Positions 51,617 to 60,858 of a stretch of 64,000 bases of DNA are shown piece after piece. The notes under the pieces are model-generated. The model saw nothing but the letters and a program-made list of their open reading frames with translations, ran no database searches and was not told the origin of the DNA. Source of the DNA: WTGU01 sp965242855 (GTDB taxonomy: Bacteria > Pseudomonadota > Alphaproteobacteria > UBA828); NCBI GenBank assembly GCA_965242855.1, contig OZ251509.1, positions 1,426,001 to 1,490,000 on the forward strand, read 5' to 3'. Numbering within the stretch: the first letter of the stretch is position 1; the number at the start of each line of letters is the position of its first letter. The position numbers were made by a program, and so were the translations under genes.

Positions 51617-52918
51617 ATGCGCAGGACGAAGAAGCACGAGACGGGGGTGAGCCGCCGCTCGCTCCTCAAGGGGACGGCGGCCGTGGCGGGCGCCGCCGCG
51701 GCGACGGCGGCGACGGGGGGCTTCCCCACCGTCTGGTCGCAGGACATCAAGGACATCACGGTGCGCACGGTGGGCATGGCGGTCTCCAACATGAAGCCGC
51801 TCGAGGACATGGCCAACAAGGACCTCGACTTCACCGTGCGGCAGACGGCCGCCGAAATCCCGGCCATCCAGGCGCGCGGCCTGACCCAGCCGGCCTCGGG
51901 CGACCTGTTCGAGCCGCCCTACATGCTCATGAAGTTCATGTGGCCCTCGGGCAACTTCCAGGCCTGGGACACCACCAAGCTGCCGGAATGGGACACGGTG
52001 GTGGACCTCTACAAGGCCCCCGGCAAGATCTGGCCGGACGCCTGGTTCGGCGATGGGCAGAACCCGAGCACCGTTGCCTACACCTCGGACAGGCTGGCGA
52101 CCGACTTCGTGGAGGCCGGCTCGACCCAGTGGATCACCAACCACGCGGTGCTGCACAACGCCGACACCCTCGGCATCCGGCCCGACCTGATCGGCCGGCC
52201 CATCGATACCTGGGCGGAGCTGATCAATCGGGAATTCGCGACCAAGTCGGCGCTGGTGGCGTTCCCGCAGATCGGCCTGATGGACGCGGCCATGGCGTTC
52301 CAGGCTAATGGCGAGATCGAATACGGCGACAAGGGCAACATGACCCGCGAGGAGATCGACTTCTCCATCGATCGCCTCAAGCAGCTCAAGGCCGAAGGCC
52401 ACTGGCGCGCGCTGTGGTCGACCTTCAACGAATCGGTCCAGCTCATGGTGTCGGGCGAGGTGGTGATCCAGTCCATGTGGTCGCCCGCGGTGACCGCCGT
52501 GCGCGAGCAGGGTGTGCCCTGCATCTACCAGGACCTGAAGGAGGGCTACCGCTCCTGGACCCTCGGCCACCTGCTGCCGCGCCATGTCGAGGGCAAGAAG
52601 CTCGGCGCGGTGTACGATTACGTCACCTGGTACCACTCGGGCCCTGCCGGCGCCTTCTTCGCGCGCCAGGGCTACTACGTGGTGACGCCCGACAACACCA
52701 AGAAGTACCTGCCGGAGGCGGAATGGGACTTCTGGTTCGAGGGCAAGCCGGCGACGGTGGACATCTACAGCCCGTTCGGCAAGATCATGGAGAAGCCGGG
52801 CGCGGTGCGCGACGGCGGCTCCTACAAGAACCGCATGGGCCGCGTCGCGGTGTGGAACTCGGTCATGGACGAGAACGAGTACCTCACCGATCGGTGGAAC
52901 GAGTTCATCGCCGCGTAA
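51617..52918 (+). CDS. ABC transporter substrate-binding protein, Tat-exported (set 2)
   Basis: 433 residues, paralogue of the protein at 42772 (for example SRRSLLKG Tat motif, GGFPTVWSQDIKDI, NADTLGIRPDLIGRPI, NMTREEIDFSIDRL, SGEVVIQSMWSPAVTAVREQG). GAGGAGGAGG lies before the ATG at 51617. In the ancestral operon the next gene was presumably the permease now at 54.6 kb; a restriction-modification cassette separates them. Ligand unknown, probably a small cationic or amide compound. Confidence 0.88.
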   Translation: MRRTKKHETGVSRRSLLKGTAAVAGAAAATAATGGFPTVWSQDIKDITVRTVGMAVSNMKPLEDMANKDLDFTVRQTAAEIPAIQARGLTQPASGDLFEPPYMLMKFMWPSGNFQAWDTTKLPEWDTVVDLYKAPGKIWPDAWFGDGQNPSTVAYTSDRLATDFVEAGSTQWITNHAVLHNADTLGIRPDLIGRPIDTWAELINREFATKSALVAFPQIGLMDAAMAFQANGEIEYGDKGNMTREEIDFSIDRLKQLKAEGHWRALWSTFNESVQLMVSGEVVIQSMWSPAVTAVREQGVPCIYQDLKEGYRSWTLGHLLPRHVEGKKLGAVYDYVTWYHSGPAGAFFARQGYYVVTPDNTKKYLPEAEWDFWFEGKPATVDIYSPFGKIMEKPGAVRDGGSYKNRMGRVAVWNSVMDENEYLTDRWNEFIAA

Positions 52919-52998
52919 GGCGGCAGGCGCGGGCGATGCGGGGCATGGGCGCGCCCCGCATCGCCCTCCCGCCTTCCCGAAGAATGGGGAGAGCCACC

Positions 52999-53022
52999 AT
53001 GAGCAGGCGCGGTGCGGCATGA
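52999..53022 (+). other. Seven-codon remnant reading frame, likely original permease start
   Basis: GGGGAGAG then ATG at 52999 reads MSRRGAA and stops at a TGA that overlaps the methyltransferase ATG (GCATGA). The strong start signal and position right after the binding-protein gene suggest the beginning of the set 2 permease gene, cut off by insertion of the cassette. It now couples translation into the methyltransferase. Confidence 0.5.
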
Positions 53023-53969
53023 CCGCGCTCCCCGCTGCCAGCGTTCCACCGATAGATACGACGCCGGAAACCCCGGCGCGGGCACCGGTGCGCGATGACT
53101 CCCTGAAGCCGAAGCTTTATGACCGCGACTGCCGCGACGTGCTCCCCACCTTGGACGCCGCCAGCGTCCATCTGGCGGTCACCGATCCGCCCTACTTCCT
53201 GGATCGACTAGACGACGGCTGGAGCCATGAGAGGATCGAGCGCTCCCGTCGGCACGCCGCCGCGGTGGGCGGGTTGCCCATCGGGATGAAGTTCGATCCC
53301 GAGCAGGGTCGGCGCCTGCAAGAGTTCCTGACGCCCATCGCGGCGGAAGTGCTGCGCGTGCTGAAGCCGGGCGGCTTCCTGCTGATGTTCGCGGCACCGC
53401 GCCTGTCGCACCGGGCTGCCGTCGCTATCGAAGATGCGGGCTTCGAGGTGCGCGATGTGCTGGCGTGGCGTTTCACCGCCAAGGCGCAGTTCAAGGCGTT
53501 CACGGTGGACCATTTCGTGAAACGCCGCGCCGACATGACGGAAGGCGAGAAGGTCGAGGCTCTGCGCCGACTCGGGGGACGCCGGACGCCGCAGCTGCGC
53601 CCCCAGTTCGAGGCCATCGTTCTCGCCCAGAAGCCGCGCGATGGCACTTTCGTCGATAACTGGCTCGCGCACGAGACCGGGCTGATCGATGCCGCCCAGA
53701 AGCTCAACGGACATATGCCAGAAACCATCATGACGGTGGAGAAAGAGGCCAGGGACCAATACAATGGCCACCTGACGGCAAAGCCGGTGAAGCTCATAGA
53801 GCATTTGATTCGCGTGTTCTCGGCGGCTGGGCAGACGGTGCTCGATCCCTTCGTCGGTTCCGGAACGACGTGCCTTGCCGCGCGACGTTGCGGCCGCCAC
53901 AGCATCGGCATTGACGTCGATCCGAATTATATTGAGATTGCGCGCAAGCGCTGGGCTGGACAAACATGA
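53019..53969 (+). CDS. Site-specific DNA methyltransferase (beta-class, N4-C or N6-A)
   Basis: 316 residues. Catalytic motif IV TDPPYF (56-60) precedes the AdoMet motif DPFVGSGTT (from 276), the beta-class order. Between them lies a target-recognition region (AAVGGLPIGMKFDPEQGRRLQ, RRADMTEGEKVEALRRLGGR). The motif allows N4-cytosine or N6-adenine methylation. It overlaps the HNH endonuclease gene by 4 bases (ATGA), so the two form a type II restriction-modification pair. GC is lower than in neighbouring transporter genes, consistent with transfer. Confidence 0.9.
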   Translation: MTALPAASVPPIDTTPETPARAPVRDDSLKPKLYDRDCRDVLPTLDAASVHLAVTDPPYFLDRLDDGWSHERIERSRRHAAAVGGLPIGMKFDPEQGRRLQEFLTPIAAEVLRVLKPGGFLLMFAAPRLSHRAAVAIEDAGFEVRDVLAWRFTAKAQFKAFTVDHFVKRRADMTEGEKVEALRRLGGRRTPQLRPQFEAIVLAQKPRDGTFVDNWLAHETGLIDAAQKLNGHMPETIMTVEKEARDQYNGHLTAKPVKLIEHLIRVFSAAGQTVLDPFVGSGTTCLAARRCGRHSIGIDVDPNYIEIARKRWAGQT

Positions 53970-54538
53970 CTCCGCCGCTCGAGAAACGGCACGGGCATAG
54001 AGGGGTCGCCCATCTTCGGGTCGCAGTAATGGAGGTCTTGTACTCCGCAAAGAAGAACAAGGAATGTATCGGCGCGGCTGAAATCAGTCGTCGGGCCGGC
54101 ATTTTTCGTGAACCGGGATACGCGACCAAACAAGGGAACGATCATATTGTCTGGGGTATCTTGAACAGTCTCGCGAAAGATAGCCTTGTAACCAAATGCA
54201 CACAGAAGAACAATCGCCCAGGTTGGAAGCTGACAAAGGATGCATTTGCCAGGCGCGATAAAGAAGTCTCCGAGACTCCCGATTGGGGAGGCGACAAGAG
54301 AATCATTGCCGCCTACAGGCTCAAACAGTGGGGTTTTTGCCCCGGTTGTCTGGCGGTCCTCCCGGGGCGTCCAGACGTTGACCATATCCGGGCAAGAGCC
54401 AAAGGTGGTGTGGACTCCGCGAAGAACAAGCAGTTGCTATGCCCCAACTGCAATCGGCGGCGCGGAGCAAAGGCGTTTGAGGTGTTTGTAGCCGAACGGC
54501 TGGAGGATGGCAACGAATGGACCGACTATAAGCCATGA
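53966..54538 (+). CDS. HNH restriction endonuclease (partner of the methyltransferase)
   Basis: 190 residues. The C-terminal HNH zinc-finger nuclease has CPGC (125-128), VDHIRARAKGG with the catalytic His, KNKQLLCPNCNRRRG (CPNC 159-162). The N-terminal 100 residues resemble a winged helix (AAEISRRAGIFREP ... VWGILNSLAKDSLV) and may read the target site. Coupled by a 4-base overlap to the methyltransferase. The most AT-rich gene here, a sign of foreign origin. Specificity cannot be predicted. Confidence 0.85.
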   Translation: MTPPLEKRHGHRGVAHLRVAVMEVLYSAKKNKECIGAAEISRRAGIFREPGYATKQGNDHIVWGILNSLAKDSLVTKCTQKNNRPGWKLTKDAFARRDKEVSETPDWGGDKRIIAAYRLKQWGFCPGCLAVLPGRPDVDHIRARAKGGVDSAKNKQLLCPNCNRRRGAKAFEVFVAERLEDGNEWTDYKP

Positions 54539-54613
54539 GTAGCCAGTCATGTATATGAGGTGCAGCGGAAGCGTGCAGGCGTGGATTCTCATGCGCTTGA
54601 AAAACTCGGGGGC

Positions 54614-55480
54614 ATGCCCGTGAGCGCTCTTTTCCATCGTTACGCGACGGCGCTTCAGATCTCGCCGTTGTTGATTACGCTGTTGTTCTTTCTCGTCGGG
54701 CCGGTGATCGTGATCCTGGTCATCAGCCTGTGGAACTTCAACGGCTTCATGATGGTGGAGGGCGATTGGACCTTCTCCAACTACATCAAATTGTTTTCAA
54801 AAAGCCTGACTCTCGACAACTACTTGCAAACACTGAAGATGCTGGCGATCACGCTGGCGATCACGACGGTTCTCGGCTTTACCCTCGCTTATTTTCTCGT
54901 TTTCGACATCATTCAGCTCAGGACGAAGCTGCTTCTTTTTCTGCTTTGCGTCGTGCCGTTCTGGACGTCCGGCGTGATCCGCATGGTCGCGTGGATGCCG
55001 TTCCTGGGTAAGGAAGGCATCATCAACCAGGCGGTGGTCGCCGTCGGCATCTCGGATACGCCTCTGGAATTTTTGTTGTTTTCGGAATTCGCAGTGTTCC
55101 TCTCCTACGTCCAGATCTTCACGCTGTTCATGATGGCGCCGCTCTTCAACGTCATGGCGCGGATCAACCGCGACCTGATCGAGGCGGCGCGCGACAACGG
55201 TGCCTCGGGAATTCAGATCCTGATCCACGTCATCATCCCGTTGTGCAAGCCGGGCATCGCTATCGGGGCGATCTTCGTCATCGCGCTGGTGGCCAGTGAC
55301 TTCACCGCCATCCGCATCCTGAGCGGGGCGCGGGTGGGGACGGTCATGGCCTCCATGAGCAACCAGATCTACAACGTTCAGTATCCGCCGGCGGCGGCGT
55401 CCGCCATCGTCTTGCTGCTGGCGGTGCTGCTGATGGTGGGCATCATCATGCGCCTCGTGGACGTGCGGAAGCAGCTCTAG
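54614..55480 (+). CDS. ABC transporter permease, PotB-type (set 2)
   Basis: 288 residues, six helices, paralogue of the permease at 44046: first helix ALQISPLLITLLFFLVGPVI, FWTSGVIRMVAWMPFLGKEG, EAA loop EAARDNGASGIQILIHVIIPLC. The start is uncertain because the 5' end seems remodelled by the inserted cassette: ATG 54614, GTG 54620 (GGGGG seven bases upstream) or GTG 54560. All keep the first helix intact, so the protein is probably functional. Two bases separate it from the next permease. Confidence 0.87.
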   Translation: MPVSALFHRYATALQISPLLITLLFFLVGPVIVILVISLWNFNGFMMVEGDWTFSNYIKLFSKSLTLDNYLQTLKMLAITLAITTVLGFTLAYFLVFDIIQLRTKLLLFLLCVVPFWTSGVIRMVAWMPFLGKEGIINQAVVAVGISDTPLEFLLFSEFAVFLSYVQIFTLFMMAPLFNVMARINRDLIEAARDNGASGIQILIHVIIPLCKPGIAIGAIFVIALVASDFTAIRILSGARVGTVMASMSNQIYNVQYPPAAASAIVLLLAVLLMVGIIMRLVDVRKQL

Positions 55481-55482
55481 CC

Positions 55483-56343
55483 ATGCAGAAAGAAAGCAAG
55501 CGAGCGCCGGGATTCTGGCCGCGGGCGACGATCTTCTACCTGTACCTGCTGTTCCTCTACGGGCCGATCCTCATCATCGTGGTGCTGTCCTTCCAGGACG
55601 ACGGGGCGTCGCTCTCCTTCCCGATGCAGGGGTTCTCGCTGTTCTGGTTCAAGGAGGTGGTCGAACCTACCTATATCGGCGACTTCCGCTGGCCTTTTGG
55701 ACGCTCGCTGATCCTCGGGCTGATCGTGATGTTCCTCACCATGGGCATCTCGTTCCTGGCGGGACTGGCGTTCCGCAAGAACTTCACCGGCAACATCGTG
55801 GTCTTCTACCTGGTGGTTGCCAGCCTGATCTGCCCCTCCGTGCTCATCAGTTTGGGGATAGGGCTGGGCTTCTCCAATCTCAGCATGACCAGCCAGTGGT
55901 GGTCGGGCGGCTTGGGCGCGCATCTGAGCTGGACCCTGCCGTTCGGCGTGCTGATCATGCTGGCGGTGTTCAGCCGGCTGGACCCGAGGCTGGAGGAGGC
56001 GGCGCGCGACCAGGGCGCGACGCAGTGGCAGACGCTCCGCCACGTCATCATCCCGATCACGCTGCCGGGGCTGATCGGCGTCGCGCTGTTCGGCTTCACG
56101 CTTTCCTACGACGAGTTCCCGCGCACTTCGAGCGTGGCCGGCGAGTTCAACACCCTGCCGGTGGAGCTCGTGAATACACTGACCCTGGCGGCGACTCCGG
56201 CAATCTACGCCATCGGCACCATGACGACGGTGTTCTCGCTCCTCGTCATCTTCGTGAGCTTCGCGGCGGTCTATTTCATCCAGAAACGGAGGACGGGCGC
56301 GGGCTTCGGCATCGCGGCGAAGGCGAAGGCGGACGACGGATGA
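55483..56343 (+). CDS. ABC transporter permease, PotC-type (set 2)
   Basis: 286 residues. FLYGPILIIVVLSFQDDGASLSFPMQGFS-type start, EAA loop EEAARDQGATQWQTLRHVIIPIT, SYDEFPRTSS. Paralogue of the permease at 45029. It starts two bases after the previous stop. Followed by hyuA and hyuB, so transport and catabolism are probably one transcript. Confidence 0.9.
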   Translation: MQKESKRAPGFWPRATIFYLYLLFLYGPILIIVVLSFQDDGASLSFPMQGFSLFWFKEVVEPTYIGDFRWPFGRSLILGLIVMFLTMGISFLAGLAFRKNFTGNIVVFYLVVASLICPSVLISLGIGLGFSNLSMTSQWWSGGLGAHLSWTLPFGVLIMLAVFSRLDPRLEEAARDQGATQWQTLRHVIIPITLPGLIGVALFGFTLSYDEFPRTSSVAGEFNTLPVELVNTLTLAATPAIYAIGTMTTVFSLLVIFVSFAAVYFIQKRRTGAGFGIAAKAKADDG

Positions 56344-56410
56344 AGCGGCGCCCGCCCCGGAGACCCGCGCACCGTGAAACAAGCAAAAAGGTCGAACGAG
56401 GAGTAGGAGC

Positions 56411-58465
56411 ATGTCCTTTCGTTTAGGGGTCGATGTGGGCGGCACCTTTACCGATTTGCTGTTGATCGACGAATCCAGCGGCGGGACCTTCCGCGCGAAA
56501 GTCCCGTCCACGCCGCAGGACCCGTCGCTCGGCGTGCTCGACGGCATCGAGCGGGTCTGCGAGAACGCGGGTGTCGAGCCGGCGCGGATCACCCACGTGA
56601 TGCACGGCACCACCGTCGCCACCAACGCCATCCTCGAAGGGAAGGGCGCCCGGGTGGGCCTCGTGACCACGGAGGGCTACGGGCAGATGCTCCAGATCGC
56701 CCGCTCCTTCGTGCCCGGCATCCTTGCCGGCTGGATCATCTGGCCGAAGCCGGAGCCGCTGGCGCCGCTGGAAATGACGGTCGAGGCCAGGGAGCGCACG
56801 AGCGCCCGCGGCGAAACGGTGCGCGAACTGAACGAAGAGGACCTGCGCGCGAAGCTCGCACGCCTCAAGGACCGGGGAATCGAGGCGCTCACCGTCTGCC
56901 TCGTGAACGCCTATGCCGGCGGGGCGCATGAGGAGCGGGTCCGCTCCATCGCCGAGGAGACGTTGCCGGGGGTGCCCGTCTCAATCTCGTCGGAAGTCCT
57001 GCCGGAAATGTACGAATACGAGCGCGCCATCACCACCGTGGCCAATTCCTACGTGGCTCCGGCGGTCCGCCGCTACGTCCGCAACCTGGAGCAGGAGCTC
57101 GACCGGCGGAAAGTCCACGCCCATCTGCACATCCTGCGCTCGGATGGCGGCCTCGCCTCGGTGGAGGCGAGTCGCAATTCGCCGGTGAACGTGCTGATGA
57201 GCGGCCCGGCCGGCGGCGTCGCCGGCGCCCTCTGGATCGCGCGACAAGCCGGCTACCGCAACCTGCTCACTCTCGACATGGGGGGGACCTCCACGGACGT
57301 GGCGCTGATCCTGGACGGTGTGCCGCGCAAGCGGCGCGAGACCACGGTGGGCGACGTGACCGTGCGCGCCCCCTCCCTCGACGTGCGCACGGTGGGGGCG
57401 GGCGGCGGCTCCATCGCCCACGTGCCGGAGATCACCAAGGCGCTGCGGGTGGGGCCGCAGAGCGCGGGTGCGGACCCGGGCCCGGCCGCCTACGGGCGGG
57501 GCGGCGAACAGCCCACCGTCACCGACGCCAACGTCGTGCTGGGCTACCTGCCGAGCGCGTTGATCGGCGGCGCCATGCAGCTCGACGTGGCGGCGGCGGA
57601 AAAGGCGGTGCAAGGGGTGGCGGACGCTTTGGATCTCGACCTGAAGCGGGCGGCGGCGGGCATCGTCGACATCGTGAACGAGAACATGTTCGGCGCACTC
57701 AGGCTCGTCTCGGTGCAACAGGGGTTCGACCCGCGCGAATTCGCGCTGATCGCCTTCGGCGGAGCCGGCCCGCTGCATGCCAATGCCCTGGCCCGGCTGA
57801 TGAACTCCTGGCCGGTCATCATCCCGCCTTCGCCCGGCGTGCTCTGCGCCTACGGCGACGCCACGACGCGGGTCACCGACGAAGCCTCCATGAGCTTCGT
57901 CCGGCGCTTCTCGGAGACTTCGCGGGCGCAAGTGCGCGGCATCCTCGACGACCTGGAGCGCCGTGCCCGCCAGGAGCTGGACGCGGAGGGAATCGCCCGG
58001 GAGGACCAGTCCGTGCACTACGAGGTTGACCTGCGCTACCACGGGCAGGGACTCCAGCTGCCCGTGAGCTTTTCCGCGCAAGAGTTTGAGAAAGAAGGGC
58101 TTTCCTGTCTTGCCCGGCAGTTCGATGAGGAGCACACGCAGCTCTTCACGTTCGCCCTCGACGCCGAGCACGAGATCGTGACGCTGCGCGCCATCGTGCG
58201 CGGGGCGGAGACCTTCGTCGAGGCGGGGCGGGTGCCGGAAGGGGACGCGGACCCGACCGCCGCCAAGGTTGCGGAAACCACCGTTTACATCGACAATCTC
58301 GACCGGCGGGCGGCCATCTACGACCGCGCCAAGCTGGCCGCCGGCAACGTGATCGAAGGGCCGGCGGTGGTGACGGAGATGGATTCGACCACCCTCGTCC
58401 TGCCCGGCCACGCCGGCACGGTCGACAGCTACGGCAACATCATCATCCGGCCGCTCGACGGCTGA
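56411..58465 (+). CDS. hyuA: N-methylhydantoinase A-type subunit (HyuA)
   Basis: 684-residue ATP-dependent ASKHA-fold subunit. GVDVGGTFTDLLLIDE, MHGTTVATNAILEGKG, LTLDMGGTSTDVALI, VGAGGGSIAHV, SAGADPGPAAYGRGG and IAFGGAGPLHANALARLM are present. With HyuB it typically hydrolyses N-methylhydantoin or related cyclic amides, or carboxylates ketones. Position downstream of the polyamine-type transporter suggests that the imported compound is its substrate. AGGAGTAGGAGC precedes the ATG. Distant paralogue of the protein at 15305. Confidence 0.92.
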   Translation: MSFRLGVDVGGTFTDLLLIDESSGGTFRAKVPSTPQDPSLGVLDGIERVCENAGVEPARITHVMHGTTVATNAILEGKGARVGLVTTEGYGQMLQIARSFVPGILAGWIIWPKPEPLAPLEMTVEARERTSARGETVRELNEEDLRAKLARLKDRGIEALTVCLVNAYAGGAHEERVRSIAEETLPGVPVSISSEVLPEMYEYERAITTVANSYVAPAVRRYVRNLEQELDRRKVHAHLHILRSDGGLASVEASRNSPVNVLMSGPAGGVAGALWIARQAGYRNLLTLDMGGTSTDVALILDGVPRKRRETTVGDVTVRAPSLDVRTVGAGGGSIAHVPEITKALRVGPQSAGADPGPAAYGRGGEQPTVTDANVVLGYLPSALIGGAMQLDVAAAEKAVQGVADALDLDLKRAAAGIVDIVNENMFGALRLVSVQQGFDPREFALIAFGGAGPLHANALARLMNSWPVIIPPSPGVLCAYGDATTRVTDEASMSFVRRFSETSRAQVRGILDDLERRARQELDAEGIAREDQSVHYEVDLRYHGQGLQLPVSFSAQEFEKEGLSCLARQFDEEHTQLFTFALDAEHEIVTLRAIVRGAETFVEAGRVPEGDADPTAAKVAETTVYIDNLDRRAAIYDRAKLAAGNVIEGPAVVTEMDSTTLVLPGHAGTVDSYGNIIIRPLDG

Positions 58466-58480
58466 GCCGGGAGGAGCGAC

Positions 58481-60400
58481 ATGCCAGTCACGATCGTGCA
58501 GACCAACGACGCGCCGTTCGCGCACGTCGACCTCGACCCGATCACCCTCGACATCATCGAGAGCGCGTTGCGCAGCGCGCGCTACGAGATGGACGCCGTG
58601 CTCTACCGGACGGCGATGTCGCCGGGAATCCGGGAACAGCACGATGAATTCCCGATGATCGCCAACCCGGACGGCAAGATGGTGGTGGGGCAGTTCGGCT
58701 CCTTCATCCACGGCTTCAAGCGCGAATACGACGGCACTATCGAGGAGGGGGACATCTTCCTCACCTCCGACCCGTACAGCTGCGCGGGCGCCATCAGCCA
58801 TGCGCCCGACTGGCTGATCCTGCGGCCCGTCTATCGCGACGGGCGCCTCATCGCCTACGCCTCGATGTTCGGCCACATGACGGATGTGGGCGGCAAGGTG
58901 CCGGGCAGCCTGCCCACCGACGCCAACCAGATCTACGAGGAAGGCGTCGTTATCCCCATCGTCAAGATCTACAAGAACGACGAATTGCAGGAGGACGTGC
59001 TCAAGGTCATCCTGCACCAGTGCCGGATGCCGCAGTGGAACCGGAGCGACTTCAACGCCCTGGTCGCCGCGGTGCGGCTCGCGGAGAAACGCATCCACGA
59101 GCTTTGCGACCGCTTCGGCGTGGACACCGTGATCGCCGCCATGGGCGAATTGCTGGAGCGCAACCGGCGGGCGATGCTGCACCTGATCCGCAACACCGTA
59201 GGCGAGGACGAAAAGCTCTCCTTTGAGGACTATATCTGCGACGACGGCCTCGGCATGGGCCCCTACAAGATGGCCTGCACGATGTGGCGGGAAGGGGACG
59301 TGCTGATTTTCGATTTCGACGGCACCGACCCGCAGTCTGAAAGCTCGATCAACTTCTTCCTCAACGAGGAAATGTTCAAGATGTTCGTGGGCGTTTACAT
59401 GATCAACGTCTTCGACCCGCAGATCATGTTCAACGACGGCTTCTACGACCATGTGGACGTGCGCATCCCGCCGGGGACGCTGCTGAAGCCCCTGAAGCCG
59501 GCGGCACTCTCCTCGCGGACGCACGCCCTGGGCCGCATCTTCGACGTGTTGGGCGGGCTGCTCGGCCAGCGGGCGCCCAATCTCATGGTGGCCGCCGGTT
59601 TCTCGGACAGCCCGCATTTCATGTATTCGGGCTACACCAGCGAGGGCGAGTGGTATCAGCTCTACCAGATCGGCTTCGGCGGCATTCCGGGCCGCCCGGC
59701 CGGCGACGGGCCGGACGGGCATTCACTCTGGCCTTCCTTCACCAACGTCCCCAACGAGTTTCTGGAGGCGTATTTCCCGCTGCGCATCGAGGTTTACGAG
59801 ACGATTCCCGATTCCGGCGGGCCGGGGCTGCACCGGGGCGGCAACGGCGTCGTCATCGGCTACCGCGCCCTGGAGCCGGGCGAGATGTCGCTGCATGACG
59901 ACCGCTGGCTCACCTGCCCGTGGGGCGTCAACGGTGGCCTGCCGGGCGGGCGGAGCAGCAAGGAGATCCACCGGGTGGACGGCTCCATGGAGACGCTTCC
60001 CTCCAAATGCGACCACGTCAAGGTGGAGACCGGCGACCTGCTGCTGTTCAAGACCTGGGGCGGCGGTGGCTGGGGCGACCCTTACGAGCGCGACCCGGCC
60101 CTGGTGGCCCTCGAAGTGGAGCGCGGCTTGGTGACGCGCGCGGGTGCCGAGCGTTACGGCGTGGTGCTGACGGACACGCTCGGCGTGGACGAGGCGGCGA
60201 CGGAGGCACTGCGCGCGAAGCTGCGCGAAGAGCGCAGCGAGGTGCGCATCTTCGACCGGGGCGGCAGCATCGAGGAGCTGCGCGCCCGTTGCCTGGAAGA
60301 GACGGGCCTGGAGCCCCCCCAACCCCCGCGCTTCAACCGCCGCGTCCTCCGCTTCCTCCAGGAGCGCGACGCCAAGCCCGCGGCGGCGGCCGCCGAATAA
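58481..60400 (+). CDS. hyuB: N-methylhydantoinase B-type subunit (HyuB)
   Basis: 639 residues, partner of the preceding HyuA. DPITLDIIESALRSARYEMDAVLYRTAMSPGIREQHDEFP-type N-terminal region, FGHMTDVGGKVPGSLPTDANQIYEEG, PPGTLLKPLKPAALSSRTHALGRIFDVL and the glycine-rich LLLFKTWGGGGWGDPYERDP end. The start is 15 bases after the hyuA stop, with GGGAGGAG. Last gene of the operon: immediately downstream the sequence changes to transposase relic and restriction genes. Confidence 0.92.
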   Translation: MPVTIVQTNDAPFAHVDLDPITLDIIESALRSARYEMDAVLYRTAMSPGIREQHDEFPMIANPDGKMVVGQFGSFIHGFKREYDGTIEEGDIFLTSDPYSCAGAISHAPDWLILRPVYRDGRLIAYASMFGHMTDVGGKVPGSLPTDANQIYEEGVVIPIVKIYKNDELQEDVLKVILHQCRMPQWNRSDFNALVAAVRLAEKRIHELCDRFGVDTVIAAMGELLERNRRAMLHLIRNTVGEDEKLSFEDYICDDGLGMGPYKMACTMWREGDVLIFDFDGTDPQSESSINFFLNEEMFKMFVGVYMINVFDPQIMFNDGFYDHVDVRIPPGTLLKPLKPAALSSRTHALGRIFDVLGGLLGQRAPNLMVAAGFSDSPHFMYSGYTSEGEWYQLYQIGFGGIPGRPAGDGPDGHSLWPSFTNVPNEFLEAYFPLRIEVYETIPDSGGPGLHRGGNGVVIGYRALEPGEMSLHDDRWLTCPWGVNGGLPGGRSSKEIHRVDGSMETLPSKCDHVKVETGDLLLFKTWGGGGWGDPYERDPALVALEVERGLVTRAGAERYGVVLTDTLGVDEAATEALRAKLREERSEVRIFDRGGSIEELRARCLEETGLEPPQPPRFNRRVLRFLQERDAKPAAAAAE

Positions 60401-60460
60401 CCTTCTTTTGGGGGATTACATGCGATCTTAGCCAACAACAATCCAACTTATTGATGCGGA

Positions 60461-60849
60461 ATGATGTATCCCGCGCAGCGCATCCGCGGGACATGGCTGA
60501 ACAAGTCCGGCGTTGGCGATCCGATGGCGAGCGAGGTCAAGGTGGATGCGGTCCACCGGGGCGACAAGGAGAAGAACAAGCACGTCAACAAGAAACTCCG
60601 CACGGGCAAGGGAGCGGACGGAAAGGCTCCGGTTGCCGGGGTATGCGAACGCAAGTCCTGGCGGTCAAGGCCCATCCCCACGGCTACGTCGGGACCTTCC
60701 ACCGTTTCTCCGAGAAGCACGTGGGCCGCCATGTGGACGAGTTGCCACCCGCACAACCGGCGAAACTGGAACACCATGGCCCATGTAGGCCACAGCTTGC
60801 GGAACACGCAGGCAGCGTCTTGGGCTACAAGGCGCTCACCGCCGATTGA
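60461..60849 (+). pseudogene. Decayed IS1595-family transposase
   Basis: In one frame, PAQRIRGTW and then VKVDAVHRGDKEKNKH and KKLRTGKGADGKAPVAGV match the IS1595-type DDE transposase (usual AHRIREAW, DETYIGGKEKNKH, RAGRGAVGKTAVVG). In the next frame YVGTFHRFSEKHVGRHVDEL matches the C-terminal YGTYHHFSxKHLxRYVxEF, and the end GYKALTA matches the family tail. An internal stretch is missing and at least two frameshifts are present, so it is inactive. Terminal inverted repeats were not identified. Confidence 0.75.
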
Positions 60850-60858
60850 GAGGGAACC

